38,202 nt of DNA, from positions 1 to 38,202 of the forward strand of contig JAKLKB010000073.1 in the NCBI GenBank assembly GCA_023150835.1, written 5' to 3'. The position numbers were made by a program, and so were the translations under genes. Below the pieces are notes generated by a model. That model worked only from the letters and a program-made list of their open reading frames with translations, did not search any database and had not been told where the DNA came from. Shown piece by piece: positions 1 through 8,099 of the stretch (its first letter is position 1; every line of letters starts with the position of its first letter). The DNA comes from Myxococcota bacterium. GTDB lineage: Bacteria; Myxococcota_C; UBA6777.

Positions 1-282
1 CAGCGTCTGCGCGTCGTGCATACAGCGTGTGTCATGAAAAAACAAAATCCCCGCTGCTTCCGACTTTCGCTCCCTCCCCTGTTCACGGGGGAGGGCTGGG
101 GTGGGGGGGCCAACAAGCGCTTCACCTAACGCCTATGGGGCGCGGCCCCACGCCCTGCGAGGGAGCTTTGCCCCCTTGACCCCATGTTGGCGAAGAGATC
201 GATGGTTTTCCACACAAACGACTCTGTCGCTTGAAGTGTCGCGAACATGGGGTTTTTTGGCAACCGCGTAACTCCTATGGTG
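1..282. repeat. Composite intergenic repeat, left end of window
   Basis: Bases 1-130 are close to the reverse complement of about 6806-6945, including the C/G palindrome around GTTCAC. Bases 131-275 carry a second block shared with 7020-7155, 15471-15635 and 34905-35056: a TGGGGC/GCCCCA hairpin, a CCCTTGACCCC stretch, CTTGAAGTGTCGCGAACA, and a terminal sequence whose reverse complement reads GGAGTTACGCGGTTGCC. That terminus matches the left end of the element at 15471. The MscS stop codon lies inside the last bases of the repeat. No open frame here looks coding. Confidence 0.75.
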
Positions 283-3250
283 ATTCGATTTGGGGGGTAG
301 CCTCTGGTGCAGAGGGAGATCCAGAGGGAGCGGGAGTTTGTGGATCGGTGGGTGGGGTGGTGGTGGAGAGGGGCTGGAGTATGTCAAGGATCTGCTGTTT
401 GAGCGAAGATTCGAGGGATATCTCGCGTTTGGGGAGGGCGAGTTCAATTCCAAGAGCGCGAAAGCGTTTGGATATCTCCATGCGGAGTTCGCTGCGGATG
501 CGAAAGCGCGTGCTGGGTTTGGGGAGGGTGACGCTGAGGGAAAAGATCATGGCGTTGGAGGCGAGTTCGCGGAGTCGGACGACGGGGGCGGGTTGTGCGC
601 CGACTTCTTTGTGTTCTTTGGCGATCTTGATCAAGAGATCGTGGACGACGTGAGGGTCGGTGCCGTGTGCGACTTCGACGATCAGCTTATCGCGAAATGC
701 CGAAGCAGCCGACCAGTTGATCAACTTTTGATTGAGAAGGGCCTCGTTGGGCAAGATCAAAAGTCGCCGGTTTGGGAGTTTGATGGTGGTGCTGCGTGCG
801 GATATCTCGGTGACTTCGCCAAAGTGTTCGCCGACTTCGATGTGATCGCCCACAGAGAAAGGGCGGCCAAACAGGATGATCAGGCCCGAGGCAAAGTTGC
901 TTGCGAGTCCTTGAAGGCCGAATCCAAGGCCGATACCAAGGATAAGAAAAAGCAACAAAGCACCGGCAGTTCCGAGTCCAAGGAATTGAAGTCCCACAAG
1001 GATGCTGAGGAACACGACGATGTAGGAGGTGATCGCGCTGGAGGCGAATTGTGCGCCTTCGGAGAGCGTCAACACAGGGTAGAGATAGGTTTGGAGAAGT
1101 TGGGGCAGCAGGCGAGAGAACCAGATGCCGATGCACAGGGCGATCGCGAAATAGCCGAGAGAAAGGAAGGTGACGACACGACCTTGGTACTCGATAAGTG
1201 GAAAAGACAACAGGCTCGGGATCGCGAGCAGTCCGCCCGGGACAGACCACGATGCAAGAGAAAAGCTGAGGAAACTCAAGGTCAATAGCAAAGAGGCAAG
1301 CAGCCGCAAGAGATGGCCGATACGCAGCGGGCGTTTTTTTTCGGCGGGAGGGTTGGCTTCGCGAAATTCGATGCGTAGGGCGTGTTGGATGGCTTCGTTG
1401 AGCAGCCAGAAGCCGCTATGGTGGATGAAGAAAAGCACGATGGTTCCGAGAACTCCCCACGTGAGGAAGTAGACAAGGTTGCGATAGCCCCATAGGTAGG
1501 AGAGAAAGAGCACGATGGCTCCGCTATAAAACAGCGGATACAGTCGATAAAAGGCAACGATGGCAACGCGATCAAAAAAGTGGTTGCGTGGGAACAAGTT
1601 GATCACGTCTTCGCGGTGGCTCAACAAGGTGAGGACGAGCAGCTGGTTGAAGCAAAGGTAGAACAAAAAGAGGATCTCTACCCATACACGGGGGAATTCG
1701 GTCTGTCTCAAAAGATGGTTCGCAACAAAATAAATTGCGGTCCACAAAGCCAGCAAACGCAAGCGATTGCGAAAGCGGTGGGCTGATTTGTCGCTGATGT
1801 GGACGGCCCATCGGGCTTTTGCGTCTGTGCCAAAAAAGGCTCTTGTGAGCCACCAGACCGCACGCAACATCACCAGCAACGCACCAAACAAGAATGTGGT
1901 TTCGAGCCAGAGACCGGAGGTATCGAGGGTCCAAAACAAGAACAGCAAGCTCCCCCAAAAGAACAACAGCCAACGCAAACGCAGCCACAACGTCAAGAAA
2001 AGGATGCCCGTAAACCGCCAACTTTCGAGGGTTTCGCTGGTTTGAGTGCTGGTTTGTAGGCGATCAAGCCAGCGTTGCGTGGGAAGCTGAAGCAACCACA
2101 GCAACACAAACCACGCCGATGTGGCAAAAAAAAGCAAGATAGGGAGTCCGATTTTCCAGCGTTGGGCTTGATGGGTCCAGCGTTTGAGGAATTGTTTGCG
2201 AAAAGAGTTCGGTGTATCGGGAGCTTGCGTTAGCAGCGTGTGCAGTTTTTTTTGCGAGATCTCCAGATCTTTAGAGGTGAACGAGAGCTTTTTGACGAAG
2301 AATAGGCCACCTTCGACCACGCGAGAGAGGCGTCGAATCGAGGTGTCGAGGATTTTGAGCATCTTGCGGTACGTCTCGGCACGCAGCCGAAGGGCTTCAC
2401 GTTCGAGGTTTTCGTCTTCGAGGCGCAGTTCGAGGAGTTCGGCTTGGAGGCGATGTTTTTCAAAGCGCATCCGTTGGAGTGTGCTAAGCAGCCTGCGTTG
2501 GAGTCGGCTGCGCTGGAGAGTCTTGGAGAGCGGGTTGGTGGTGGGTTTGGAGGTGGGGAGTTTGTAAAGCGGATGGGTGTCGTGTTGTGCAGGGAGGTTC
2601 AACAAGATGCGCTTAGCAAGGTCGAGCGCGGCTTGGTTGGTTTCACTTTCGGTTTGGATCTCTTTGATCTCTTCGAAGTTTTTCTGTAGAGTTTGGAGGG
2701 TTTTTTTGAGGCGAAATTGGATACGTTTTCTGGTTCGCTTTAGCGCGATGAAGCTTTGTGGTGTATCCAGTTCGGGCTGCGGCTTGCGTTGGCGGTGAAG
2801 GAACCCGAGGTGGGCTTCGAGGGCTTGGAGCAACAGCGTCATACTTTGATCGCGGGATATCAGGGCGGAGGGGAGTTTGTCGAGGATGTGGATGCTGTCG
2901 TCGCAGAGGCGAACGATCTCAAGGCGGAGCTGAAGGGTGCGAGCGCTTTCTCGCCAGATCCATGTGTTTTGAGGAAGCCGATTGTCCGCGATGACCTTGC
3001 GAAACCAAAGAGCTTCGCGCTGCCAGCTTTCTCTGCGAGTGGTTTCGCGCTGCTTGGCGTTTTCGACACGCGAAACCATCTCGCGACGGCGTCCATCGAG
3101 CCGTTGTTCTTCAGCGCGGCTTTGATCGGGGGCTTGGGCCTCTCTTCCTGCCCGTTGCAGAAACAGATTGAGCAAAGGGTTGGCGAAAGCATCGGCGGGG
3201 GAAAGGCAAAGAAAGAGGGCTACACAAAGAAAACGACGTAAACAGAACAC
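275..3250 (-). CDS. MscS-family mechanosensitive channel, large MscK-like form
   Basis: A 991-residue protein. The GTG at 3250 is chosen because GGAGGA lies six bases upstream and because the product then begins with a clean signal peptide (LRRFLCVALFLCLSPADAFA, cut before NP). Residues about 25-350 are a charged, heptad-rich periplasmic region likely to form coiled coil. Several membrane segments follow. The C-terminal third is a canonical MscS pore and beta domain, with Gly/Ala-rich TM3 (GLGFGLQGLASNFASG), then GRPFSVGDHIEV and LPNEALLNQKLINWS. In the family such proteins gate under membrane tension and release solutes during hypo-osmotic shock. The size and long periplasmic part resemble MscK/MscM rather than the short MscS. 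A Pro/Ser/Thr-rich tail of about 35 residues ends the protein. It is divergent from the ATP-grasp gene at 3608. Confidence 0.9.
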   Translation of the reverse strand: MFCLRRFLCVALFLCLSPADAFANPLLNLFLQRAGREAQAPDQSRAEEQRLDGRRREMVSRVENAKQRETTRRESWQREALWFRKVIADNRLPQNTWIWRESARTLQLRLEIVRLCDDSIHILDKLPSALISRDQSMTLLLQALEAHLGFLHRQRKPQPELDTPQSFIALKRTRKRIQFRLKKTLQTLQKNFEEIKEIQTESETNQAALDLAKRILLNLPAQHDTHPLYKLPTSKPTTNPLSKTLQRSRLQRRLLSTLQRMRFEKHRLQAELLELRLEDENLEREALRLRAETYRKMLKILDTSIRRLSRVVEGGLFFVKKLSFTSKDLEISQKKLHTLLTQAPDTPNSFRKQFLKRWTHQAQRWKIGLPILLFFATSAWFVLLWLLQLPTQRWLDRLQTSTQTSETLESWRFTGILFLTLWLRLRWLLFFWGSLLFLFWTLDTSGLWLETTFLFGALLVMLRAVWWLTRAFFGTDAKARWAVHISDKSAHRFRNRLRLLALWTAIYFVANHLLRQTEFPRVWVEILFLFYLCFNQLLVLTLLSHREDVINLFPRNHFFDRVAIVAFYRLYPLFYSGAIVLFLSYLWGYRNLVYFLTWGVLGTIVLFFIHHSGFWLLNEAIQHALRIEFREANPPAEKKRPLRIGHLLRLLASLLLTLSFLSFSLASWSVPGGLLAIPSLLSFPLIEYQGRVVTFLSLGYFAIALCIGIWFSRLLPQLLQTYLYPVLTLSEGAQFASSAITSYIVVFLSILVGLQFLGLGTAGALLLFLILGIGLGFGLQGLASNFASGLIILFGRPFSVGDHIEVGEHFGEVTEISARSTTIKLPNRRLLILPNEALLNQKLINWSAASAFRDKLIVEVAHGTDPHVVHDLLIKIAKEHKEVGAQPAPVVRLRELASNAMIFSLSVTLPKPSTRFRIRSELRMEISKRFRALGIELALPKREISLESSLKQQILDILQPLSTTTPPTDPQTPAPSGSPSAPEATPQIESP

Positions 3251-3557
3251 TGGACATCCTCCGTGCCGCGAGGCGACAAGAACAGGGAGAATCTCAAAAC
3301 AGGGGTCGGCGCAAACCCCGAAGGGATGTTGCAAAAGATCCGCTGTAAAGGTCAAGAGGCATCCACATCGTGGGTTCGGGCTGCTGTTTACGTCGGTGTA
3401 GGCTGCGTTTGAGAACGGGGATTGTGTTTATTTCAAACCTGCTTGTATCTTGTTGAAGAACGACACCGACACACCAAAGGCTGTGTTTTGAGGGCAACTG
3501 TGATCTAAAATGCAAGATCAGGCGCGGCTGATCGTGGCGGACAGGAAACAGGTACTT

Positions 3558-3586
3558 TTGTGATGTTGGCCACGAGGTGATCTTAT
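3558..3586 (+). promoter_or_regulatory. Possible sigma-70-like promoter in the 3251-3607 divergent gap
   Basis: TTGTGA at 3558-3563 and TCTTAT at 3581-3586 are separated by 17 bases, just upstream of the ribosome-binding site GGAGG at 3599-3603 for the gene at 3608. The match to consensus is weak. The rest of the 357-base gap between the two divergent genes shows no gene, no strong hairpin and no repeat-family member. Confidence 0.3.
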
Positions 3587-3607
3587 CGGTATGAAAATGG
3601 AGGCCGT

Positions 3608-5089
3608 ATGGCTGTACACAACCCCGCGCACGGAAGACCAGCTTTTTTGGTGCAACCGGGATCATTTCGATACACCGAACACTACTATCCGAAAGTATTG
3701 AATGCGCAGATCCACTCGATGGTTGCGTTCTTTTTGTCGATGACGACCGAACAGATCGTGAGTCGTTATTGTCACCTTCACCCCCAAACGCCGAAGGCTC
3801 TGTTGTCGCAGTGGTTAAGCTATCCGCCCAAGTTCTTTGCATGGTCTGGAGCGGACTTGTTCAATGTGACGACCTCACAAGGGGTTCGGCGGATGGTGCT
3901 ATTGGAGACGAATTCGTCACCGTCCGGGCAAAAGTCGCTGCCGTTGTTGGATGAGCGGGCGGAACAAGGGGGATATCGGCTGTTGTTGGAAAAGACCTTC
4001 AAGCCGATGGTGGAAGCACGCCGCCTGCCAGCGGGAGGGTTGGCTGTGTTGTACGACAAGAATCCGATGGAGACGACAGGTTACACCAAAGTGATGGCGG
4101 ATGTGTTTGGCGAGCCGGTCTTTGGAGTGGAGTATTACGAGGATGATCCTGATCCCTCGGCGCGTTTCGATGACGGTGTGTTGCACGTGCGGGATGCTGA
4201 CGGGGTGTGGCACCCGATACGAGCGGCGTTTCGGTACGTGACGCAACGTCCGTGGACACGCATCCCGATCTTGACCAAAACGTTTCTTTTTAATCCTGTA
4301 TTGGCGTGTTTGTCGGGAGGACGGAACAAGTTGGTTGCGGCCAAGGCATACGAGATCTTTAATGCGGAACTGGTCGGGAGCGGTTTGTCGATCCAGCTGC
4401 CGCATACGATCCGCGACGTGCAAAAAGAAGAGATCCCGATGTGGCTTCAGAGTATGGGAGGATTCGGGGTGGTGAAGATTCCCTACAGCAACGCGGGGCA
4501 GGGTGTCTTTACGATCACCAGCGAAGCGGAGCTAGAGCAGTTTATGGAGCGCGATTATCCGTACGATCAGTTCATTGTGCAGTCGCTGATTGGCAACTAC
4601 AAATGGAGTTCGCGTGTGGCGGATCGGCAGTTTTTCCATGTCGGGACGGTCCCCAACCAACAACAAGAGATCTATGTGGCCGATATCCGCATGATGATCC
4701 ATGCCACAGACGAAGGCTTCCGCCCCTTGGCAACGTATGCACGCAGAGCGCGGATGCCGCTGATGGATGAGCTTCGCCCCGAAGTGGCGTCGTGGGAGAT
4801 GTTGGGGACCAATCTTTCGGTGAAAACATCGGGCGGCGGCTGGGATGCCGAAACAGAGCGTTTGATGATCATGGATCGACGGGACTTTAACCGCCTTGGG
4901 GTGGGCCTTGATGACCTGATCGAAGGCTTTGTCCAGGCCGTCTTGGCAACCATCGCGATCGACAAGATGGCTGCGATGCTGTTGACCCAAAAAGGCCGTT
5001 TTCGCTACAAGCTATATCGCTCGCTCAACAACGACGACGCTTTATTCCGCGAGATCGAGACGGCTTCGCCCCAAAAAGGCGAAGTCTAG
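3608..5089 (+). CDS. Divergent ATP-grasp-fold protein
   Basis: 493 residues, ATG preceded by GGAGG. I do not recognise a named family with certainty. The C-terminal half has the order expected of an ATP-grasp fold: a lysine in VVKIPYSNAGQGV followed by a Gly-rich turn, then a hydrophobic strand (QFIVQSLIG), then YVADIRMMIH as a metal-ligand-like strand, and AIDKMAAMLL near the end. The N-terminal half (WSGADLFNVTT, LLETNSSPSGQKSLPL) has no clear homologue by eye. There is no signal peptide. The M20 dipeptidase follows 217 bases downstream on the same strand. Three more classical ATP-grasp ligases lie at 17.3-24.7 kb, so this could be a fourth ligase of one pathway, but that is inference. A nucleotidyl-binding protein without ligase activity is the alternative. 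Confidence 0.6.
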   Translation: MAVHNPAHGRPAFLVQPGSFRYTEHYYPKVLNAQIHSMVAFFLSMTTEQIVSRYCHLHPQTPKALLSQWLSYPPKFFAWSGADLFNVTTSQGVRRMVLLETNSSPSGQKSLPLLDERAEQGGYRLLLEKTFKPMVEARRLPAGGLAVLYDKNPMETTGYTKVMADVFGEPVFGVEYYEDDPDPSARFDDGVLHVRDADGVWHPIRAAFRYVTQRPWTRIPILTKTFLFNPVLACLSGGRNKLVAAKAYEIFNAELVGSGLSIQLPHTIRDVQKEEIPMWLQSMGGFGVVKIPYSNAGQGVFTITSEAELEQFMERDYPYDQFIVQSLIGNYKWSSRVADRQFFHVGTVPNQQQEIYVADIRMMIHATDEGFRPLATYARRARMPLMDELRPEVASWEMLGTNLSVKTSGGGWDAETERLMIMDRRDFNRLGVGLDDLIEGFVQAVLATIAIDKMAAMLLTQKGRFRYKLYRSLNNDDALFREIETASPQKGEV

Positions 5090-5206
5090 GGGCTTTTCAC
5101 AGGCAGGAAGCTTGACAGAGATGGAACAGAAGGAGCAGCGGCGATAGCGCGAGAAGCTCGTCATGGATAGCTCGGCATGGATAGAGTCGGAAGCTCGGCA
5201 GTCATA

Positions 5207-5345
5207 GGGCAGGAGGTTTTGGTGATGGGAAAAGTATGTGCAGAGGCGCGTTGGGAAGCACAAACACAGGGGGTTCGGTCGTGATCGCTCGGGAGGTTTG
5301 GTGGTGATGGAGAAAGCACGTTTGGAGGCGCATTGGGAAGCGCAA
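5207..5345 (+). repeat. Tandem duplication of the M20 gene's translation start
   Basis: Two imperfect copies of about 55 bases lie at about 5207-5262 and 5290-5345. Each holds a Shine-Dalgarno (AGGAGG at 5211; GGGAGG at 5291), an ATG, and matching first codons: MGKVCAEARWEAQ in copy 1 and MEKARLEAHWEAQ in copy 2. Copy 1 starts at 5225 and reaches a TGA at 5282-5284 after 19 codons. Copy 2 is the start of the intact dipeptidase. Just upstream, 5153-5207 also has short repeats of AGCTCG and CATGGATAG. Confidence 0.7.
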
Positions 5346-6677
5346 GAAGCCCGTTGGTTGGAGGAATGGAAGGCGTTTTTATCGATCCCGAGCATCAGTG
5401 CTGATCAAGCGCATCTTGCGGATTGTGTGCGGTGTGCGGAGTGGTTGGCTTCGCATCTTCGGGCGCTTGGGTTGGAAGCGGAGTTGCGTGACACCGCAAC
5501 CAAGCCTGTGGTGTTTGCGCGCTACAACTGTCCCGATCCCGATGCGCCAACTGTCCTATACTACGGGCATTACGATGTCCAACCCCCCGATCCGCTGGAG
5601 GCGTGGGAGAGTCCGCCTTTTTCTCCCACATACCGCAACGGGCGGATGTTTGCGCGTGGTGCGCAAGACAACAAGGGCCAGACCTTTTATGTGCTCAAAG
5701 CACTCGAAACGTTGTTGCAGCAGGGAGCCTTGCGCTACAACGTGCGGCTGTTGATCGAAGGGGAAGAGGAAACGAGTTCACGGGCGTTTGCCAACGCACT
5801 GCCTGCTTGGGAAGCCGATCTTAAAGCGGATGTCTTGATGGTGTGCGACACCAGCAGCCTTTCGCTTGAGACGCCGACCGTGACGATGGGCTTGCGTGGA
5901 AGCCTGTTTGCGGGGATACGCCTCGATGGACCCGGATACGACGTCCATTCGGGTTCTTTCGGTGGGTTGATCCGTAACCCTGCGGTGGAGATGGCGCATC
6001 TGCTTTCGACATTGCACGACGCACAGGGTCGGATCGCTGTAAAGGGATTTCTCGACGATGTGGCCGAGCCTTCCGAAGAAGACAAAGCGATGGCGCACAA
6101 AGCTCCCTATGCTTGGGCAGATATCAGCGATCGTTTGGGGGTTGCGTTGGATGGGGGCGAATCAGGGATTCCTCCCGCTTATCGTGTTGGATTTCGCCCC
6201 ACTATCGAGGTGAACGGCTTGTTGTCTGGTTATAACGGGCCGGGTGTCAAAACGATCATCCCTGCGTACGCGACCGCCAAGATCACTTCACGATTGGCCG
6301 CAGGCCAAGATCCCGAACGAGCGCTGCGCTGCTTGATCGCACACCTGCACCAACACGCGCCACCCTCGCTGCGCTTTCACATCGAGGCCCAAGGTATCGG
6401 CGGCCCTGCACTCCAATTGAGCGTGCATGAGCCTTGGATCCAACACGCTGCACGCATCCTTGCTCCGCTCGCAAAACGCGAAGTCGCCTTTGCTTGGGAA
6501 GGTGGCTCGATCCCCATTGTTGGGCAGCTGGCCCGACTGTCGGGCGCTACGCCGATCCTTGTCGGTTTTGGCCTCGAAGAAGATCGCATCCACTCACCCA
6601 ATGAGTCTTTTTCTCTTGAGCAAATGCGCATGGGCTTTCTTTATGTTGCGAATTTTCTTTCTTCTCCTCGGGGATGA
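5307..6677 (+). CDS. M20-family metallopeptidase (dipeptidase)
   Basis: 456 residues. An upstream in-frame ATG at 5238 exists, but ATG 5307 has GGGAGG ten bases before it and matches the family N-terminus. Metal and catalytic residues of the CNDP/DUG1-type M20 family are visible: H88 and D90 (GHYDVQPP), D121 (ARGAQDNKG), E154/E155 (EGEEETSS), D181 (VCDTSS) and H429 (IHSPNE). A lid/dimerisation domain lies between about 190 and 370. It should be a cytosolic di-zinc peptidase cleaving short peptides or amides, since no signal peptide is present. It lies downstream of the ATP-grasp-fold gene at 3608, a pairing that suggests one makes and the other opens an amide bond. The short upstream reading frame at 5225-5284 could dampen its translation. 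Confidence 0.92.
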   Translation: MEKARLEAHWEAQEARWLEEWKAFLSIPSISADQAHLADCVRCAEWLASHLRALGLEAELRDTATKPVVFARYNCPDPDAPTVLYYGHYDVQPPDPLEAWESPPFSPTYRNGRMFARGAQDNKGQTFYVLKALETLLQQGALRYNVRLLIEGEEETSSRAFANALPAWEADLKADVLMVCDTSSLSLETPTVTMGLRGSLFAGIRLDGPGYDVHSGSFGGLIRNPAVEMAHLLSTLHDAQGRIAVKGFLDDVAEPSEEDKAMAHKAPYAWADISDRLGVALDGGESGIPPAYRVGFRPTIEVNGLLSGYNGPGVKTIIPAYATAKITSRLAAGQDPERALRCLIAHLHQHAPPSLRFHIEAQGIGGPALQLSVHEPWIQHAARILAPLAKREVAFAWEGGSIPIVGQLARLSGATPILVGFGLEEDRIHSPNESFSLEQMRMGFLYVANFLSSPRG

Positions 6678-6714
6678 CTCTTCGATTTTTTATCACTGTT
6701 TTTCAATCCAACGA

Positions 6715-7160
6715 CTTTCTCGCGTAGAGGGACGCGAATACGGCTTTTTTGGTCACCGCGTAAGTCTTATAAAAGCGAAAGATTGATTGGATGGTCTTTG
6801 TGGGGCGCTGCCCCATAGGCGTTAGGTGAAGCGGAGGAAAGCCCCCCACCCCGCCCTCCCCCGTGAACAGGGGAGGGAGCGAAAGTCGGAAGCCTCGGGG
6901 ATTTTGTTTTTTCATGACGCACGCTGTATGCACCAACTTCCCCCCGTTCACGGGGGGATTGAGGGGGGGAGAAAAAAAGAAAAGGCGATCAAGACCGACT
7001 CTACGAGGTTTCCACCTTAACAAGGCGCGTATGGGGCGCTGCCCCACACCCCGCAAGGGGTCGCGGCCCCCTTGACCCCGTATTGGCGAAGAGAGCGCAG
7101 GTTTTTCAAATCAACGACTCTGTCGCGAGAAGGGGGGCGAACACGGGATTTTGATGACGG
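6715..7160. repeat. Composite intergenic repeat cluster
   Basis: Several blocks are joined. A terminal fragment at about 6740-6770 (GGCTTTTTTGGTCACCGCG then TAAGTCTTAT) matches an end of the element at 15471. A block at 6806-6945 is nearly the reverse complement of 1-130. A palindrome CCCCCCGTTCACGGGGGG at 6940-6957 recurs at 38143-38161. A block at 7005-7155 has TGGGGCGCTGCCCCA, the CTTGACCCCG stretch and CGACTCTGTCGCG, as in 131-250 and 34905-35056. No reading frame here looks coding. Confidence 0.7.
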
Positions 7161-7183
7161 GATTTTTGGAAAAGGTTTTTCGA

Positions 7184-7235
7184 AATAAAAAAACTGCACG
7201 ATGACTCGGAACCGTCCGACGTCGGCATCGTGCAG
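7184..7235 (-). terminator. Rho-independent terminator, minus strand
   Basis: A perfect 10-bp stem CTGCACGATG (7194-7203) / CATCGTGCAG (7226-7235) encloses a smaller TCGGA-ACCG-TCCGA hairpin. Read on the minus strand, the stem is followed at once by seven T residues (TTTTTTTATTT). This is the clearest terminator in the window. No protein gene ends here, so it probably terminates the small transcript described at 7190-7519. Confidence 0.8.
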
Positions 7236-7519
7236 CGGGATTCTAGTTTGTTACACGAGGTCGGGAAACCCAAAGCCTAAGCCGCTTCCCGTTGTGTGCG
7301 TTGTGTTTGCACACGCCTTCGAGCAAGTGACGCACGCGCAGAGCGAGCGGTCAGCTTTGGAACCTCCATGTACCAGCCGGAGAACACACCTGTTTGTCCA
7401 CTGGATCACCTCCTTTCTATTCGGCAACGACGGGGACGCGATTCCCAGCCGCAAACTCTCACCCATGCCGTGTCGGTGAGAGCGTCGGAAGCGCATGGTT
7501 GTGTTGTGCGCCTCGCTGA
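7190..7519 (-). ncRNA. Candidate small transcript with an anti-16S segment
   Basis: This about 330-nt minus-strand unit is bounded by a promoter-like sequence (7526-7554) and a strong terminator (7184-7235). It contains an 8-bp hairpin with arms 7456-7463 and 7475-7482, and the sequence complementary to the 16S rRNA 3' end at 7401-7419. It is either a non-coding RNA or an mRNA for a very small protein. Candidate peptides are a GTG-initiated 16-mer at 7351-7401 (MDKQVCSPAGTWRFQS), ideally spaced after the ribosome-binding site, or a basic 30-mer beginning MEVPKLTARSARAS. A longer frame covering 7251-7500 has no recognisable domain. It does not resemble tmRNA, RNase P RNA or SRP RNA. Confidence 0.45.
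7401..7419 (-). promoter_or_regulatory. Extended Shine-Dalgarno, perfect complement of the 16S 3' end
   Basis: The plus strand reads CTGGATCACCTCCTTTCTA, which is the usual 3' end of bacterial 16S rRNA. The minus strand therefore carries its 19-base complement, with AAGGAGGT at 7415-7408. A GTG follows six bases after AAGGAGGT (7401-7399). Ordinary ribosome-binding sites in this window pair over only five to eight bases. Confidence 0.7.
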
Positions 7520-7525
7520 TTTGGT

Positions 7526-7554
7526 GAGATACCGCAGGGTTTTGAATCGCGCAA
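7526..7554 (-). promoter_or_regulatory. Putative promoter with an A/T-rich upstream element, minus strand
   Basis: On the minus strand TTGCGC (7554-7549) and TATCTC (7531-7526) are spaced by 17 bases. Immediately upstream lies a long A/T tract (7556-7600 contains runs of A on the minus strand), as in UP-element promoters of strongly expressed RNAs. The predicted start is near 7519. Confidence 0.4.
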
Positions 7555-8099
7555 GTCTTTTTTTTGATTTTTTTGTAATTTGTTGAATACAAAAAGGAAA
7601 TAACTTTGCTGGTGGAATTTGAATCATAAGCAATTTCAATGTTTTGAGATTTTAAAGGGGGAATCATTTACGAGATCGCAATCAAAAAGTTCGATTCTTT
7701 TTTGAGGTTTGTGCGGCGTAAAAAATGCGGTGTGCAAAAAAGCCGGTGTTCGCGGCACTTCAAGCGGCGCAGTCATACGATATCCGAGTGATGTACACAA
7801 AGTACGTAGACGCCCTGTTGTTGGGCAGCCACAGGGGGCGAACACTCGGATACTTCGTATGTAAAGCCCATCGAGCGGGGGTCTCTGACATGGGCAGATG
7901 TCGTATCAGCCCACAGGCATCGGGTGAAGAAAAGAGACTGAAATGTCATACCGATACGAAAAAGGCCGATGTTCGGGTGCGAGCGGTTCGCGAACCTACA
8001 ACGGTTTGATTTTTCAAGGTTTCCCTCTTCGACTGCGTCACTCCTATTTTTATGTATGTTTGTTTGCCTTTTTACGTACATCCATGAGAAAGTGTCTTC
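7555..8099. other. Gene-free stretch between the small transcript and purB
   Basis: It begins A/T-rich (7555-7735). It then carries a terminal block shared with the 15471 element (7735-7770, GTGTTCGCGGCACTTCAAGC) and the palindromic element at 7774-7861. A 12-bp perfect palindrome GGTTCGCGAACC lies at 7985-7996. I see no convincing protein gene and no clear terminator directly after purB. Confidence 0.5.
7774..7861. repeat. Small palindromic element with terminal inverted repeats (family B)
   Basis: Ends are inverted: CATACGA + ATCCGAGTG (7774-7790) against CACTCGGAT + TCGTATG (7843-7861), with one and three unpaired bases between the parts. The core is a second hairpin, GCCCTGT...ACAGGGGGC, around TTGGGCAGCC. 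The same core recurs twice at 37315-37475, and a related ATCCGAGTG end lies at 37269-37280. No clear target duplication is visible. Confidence 0.6.

Noticed and set aside
7401-7419. Remnant of a 16S rRNA gene on the plus strand
   Set aside because: Only the last 19 bases match. The preceding bases do not follow the conserved 3' helix region of 16S rRNA.
7251-7500. Longer minus-strand protein with a CxC...C segment across the small transcript
   Set aside because: No domain is recognisable and it starts without a ribosome-binding site. The strong site at 7408-7415 lies inside it and favours another frame.
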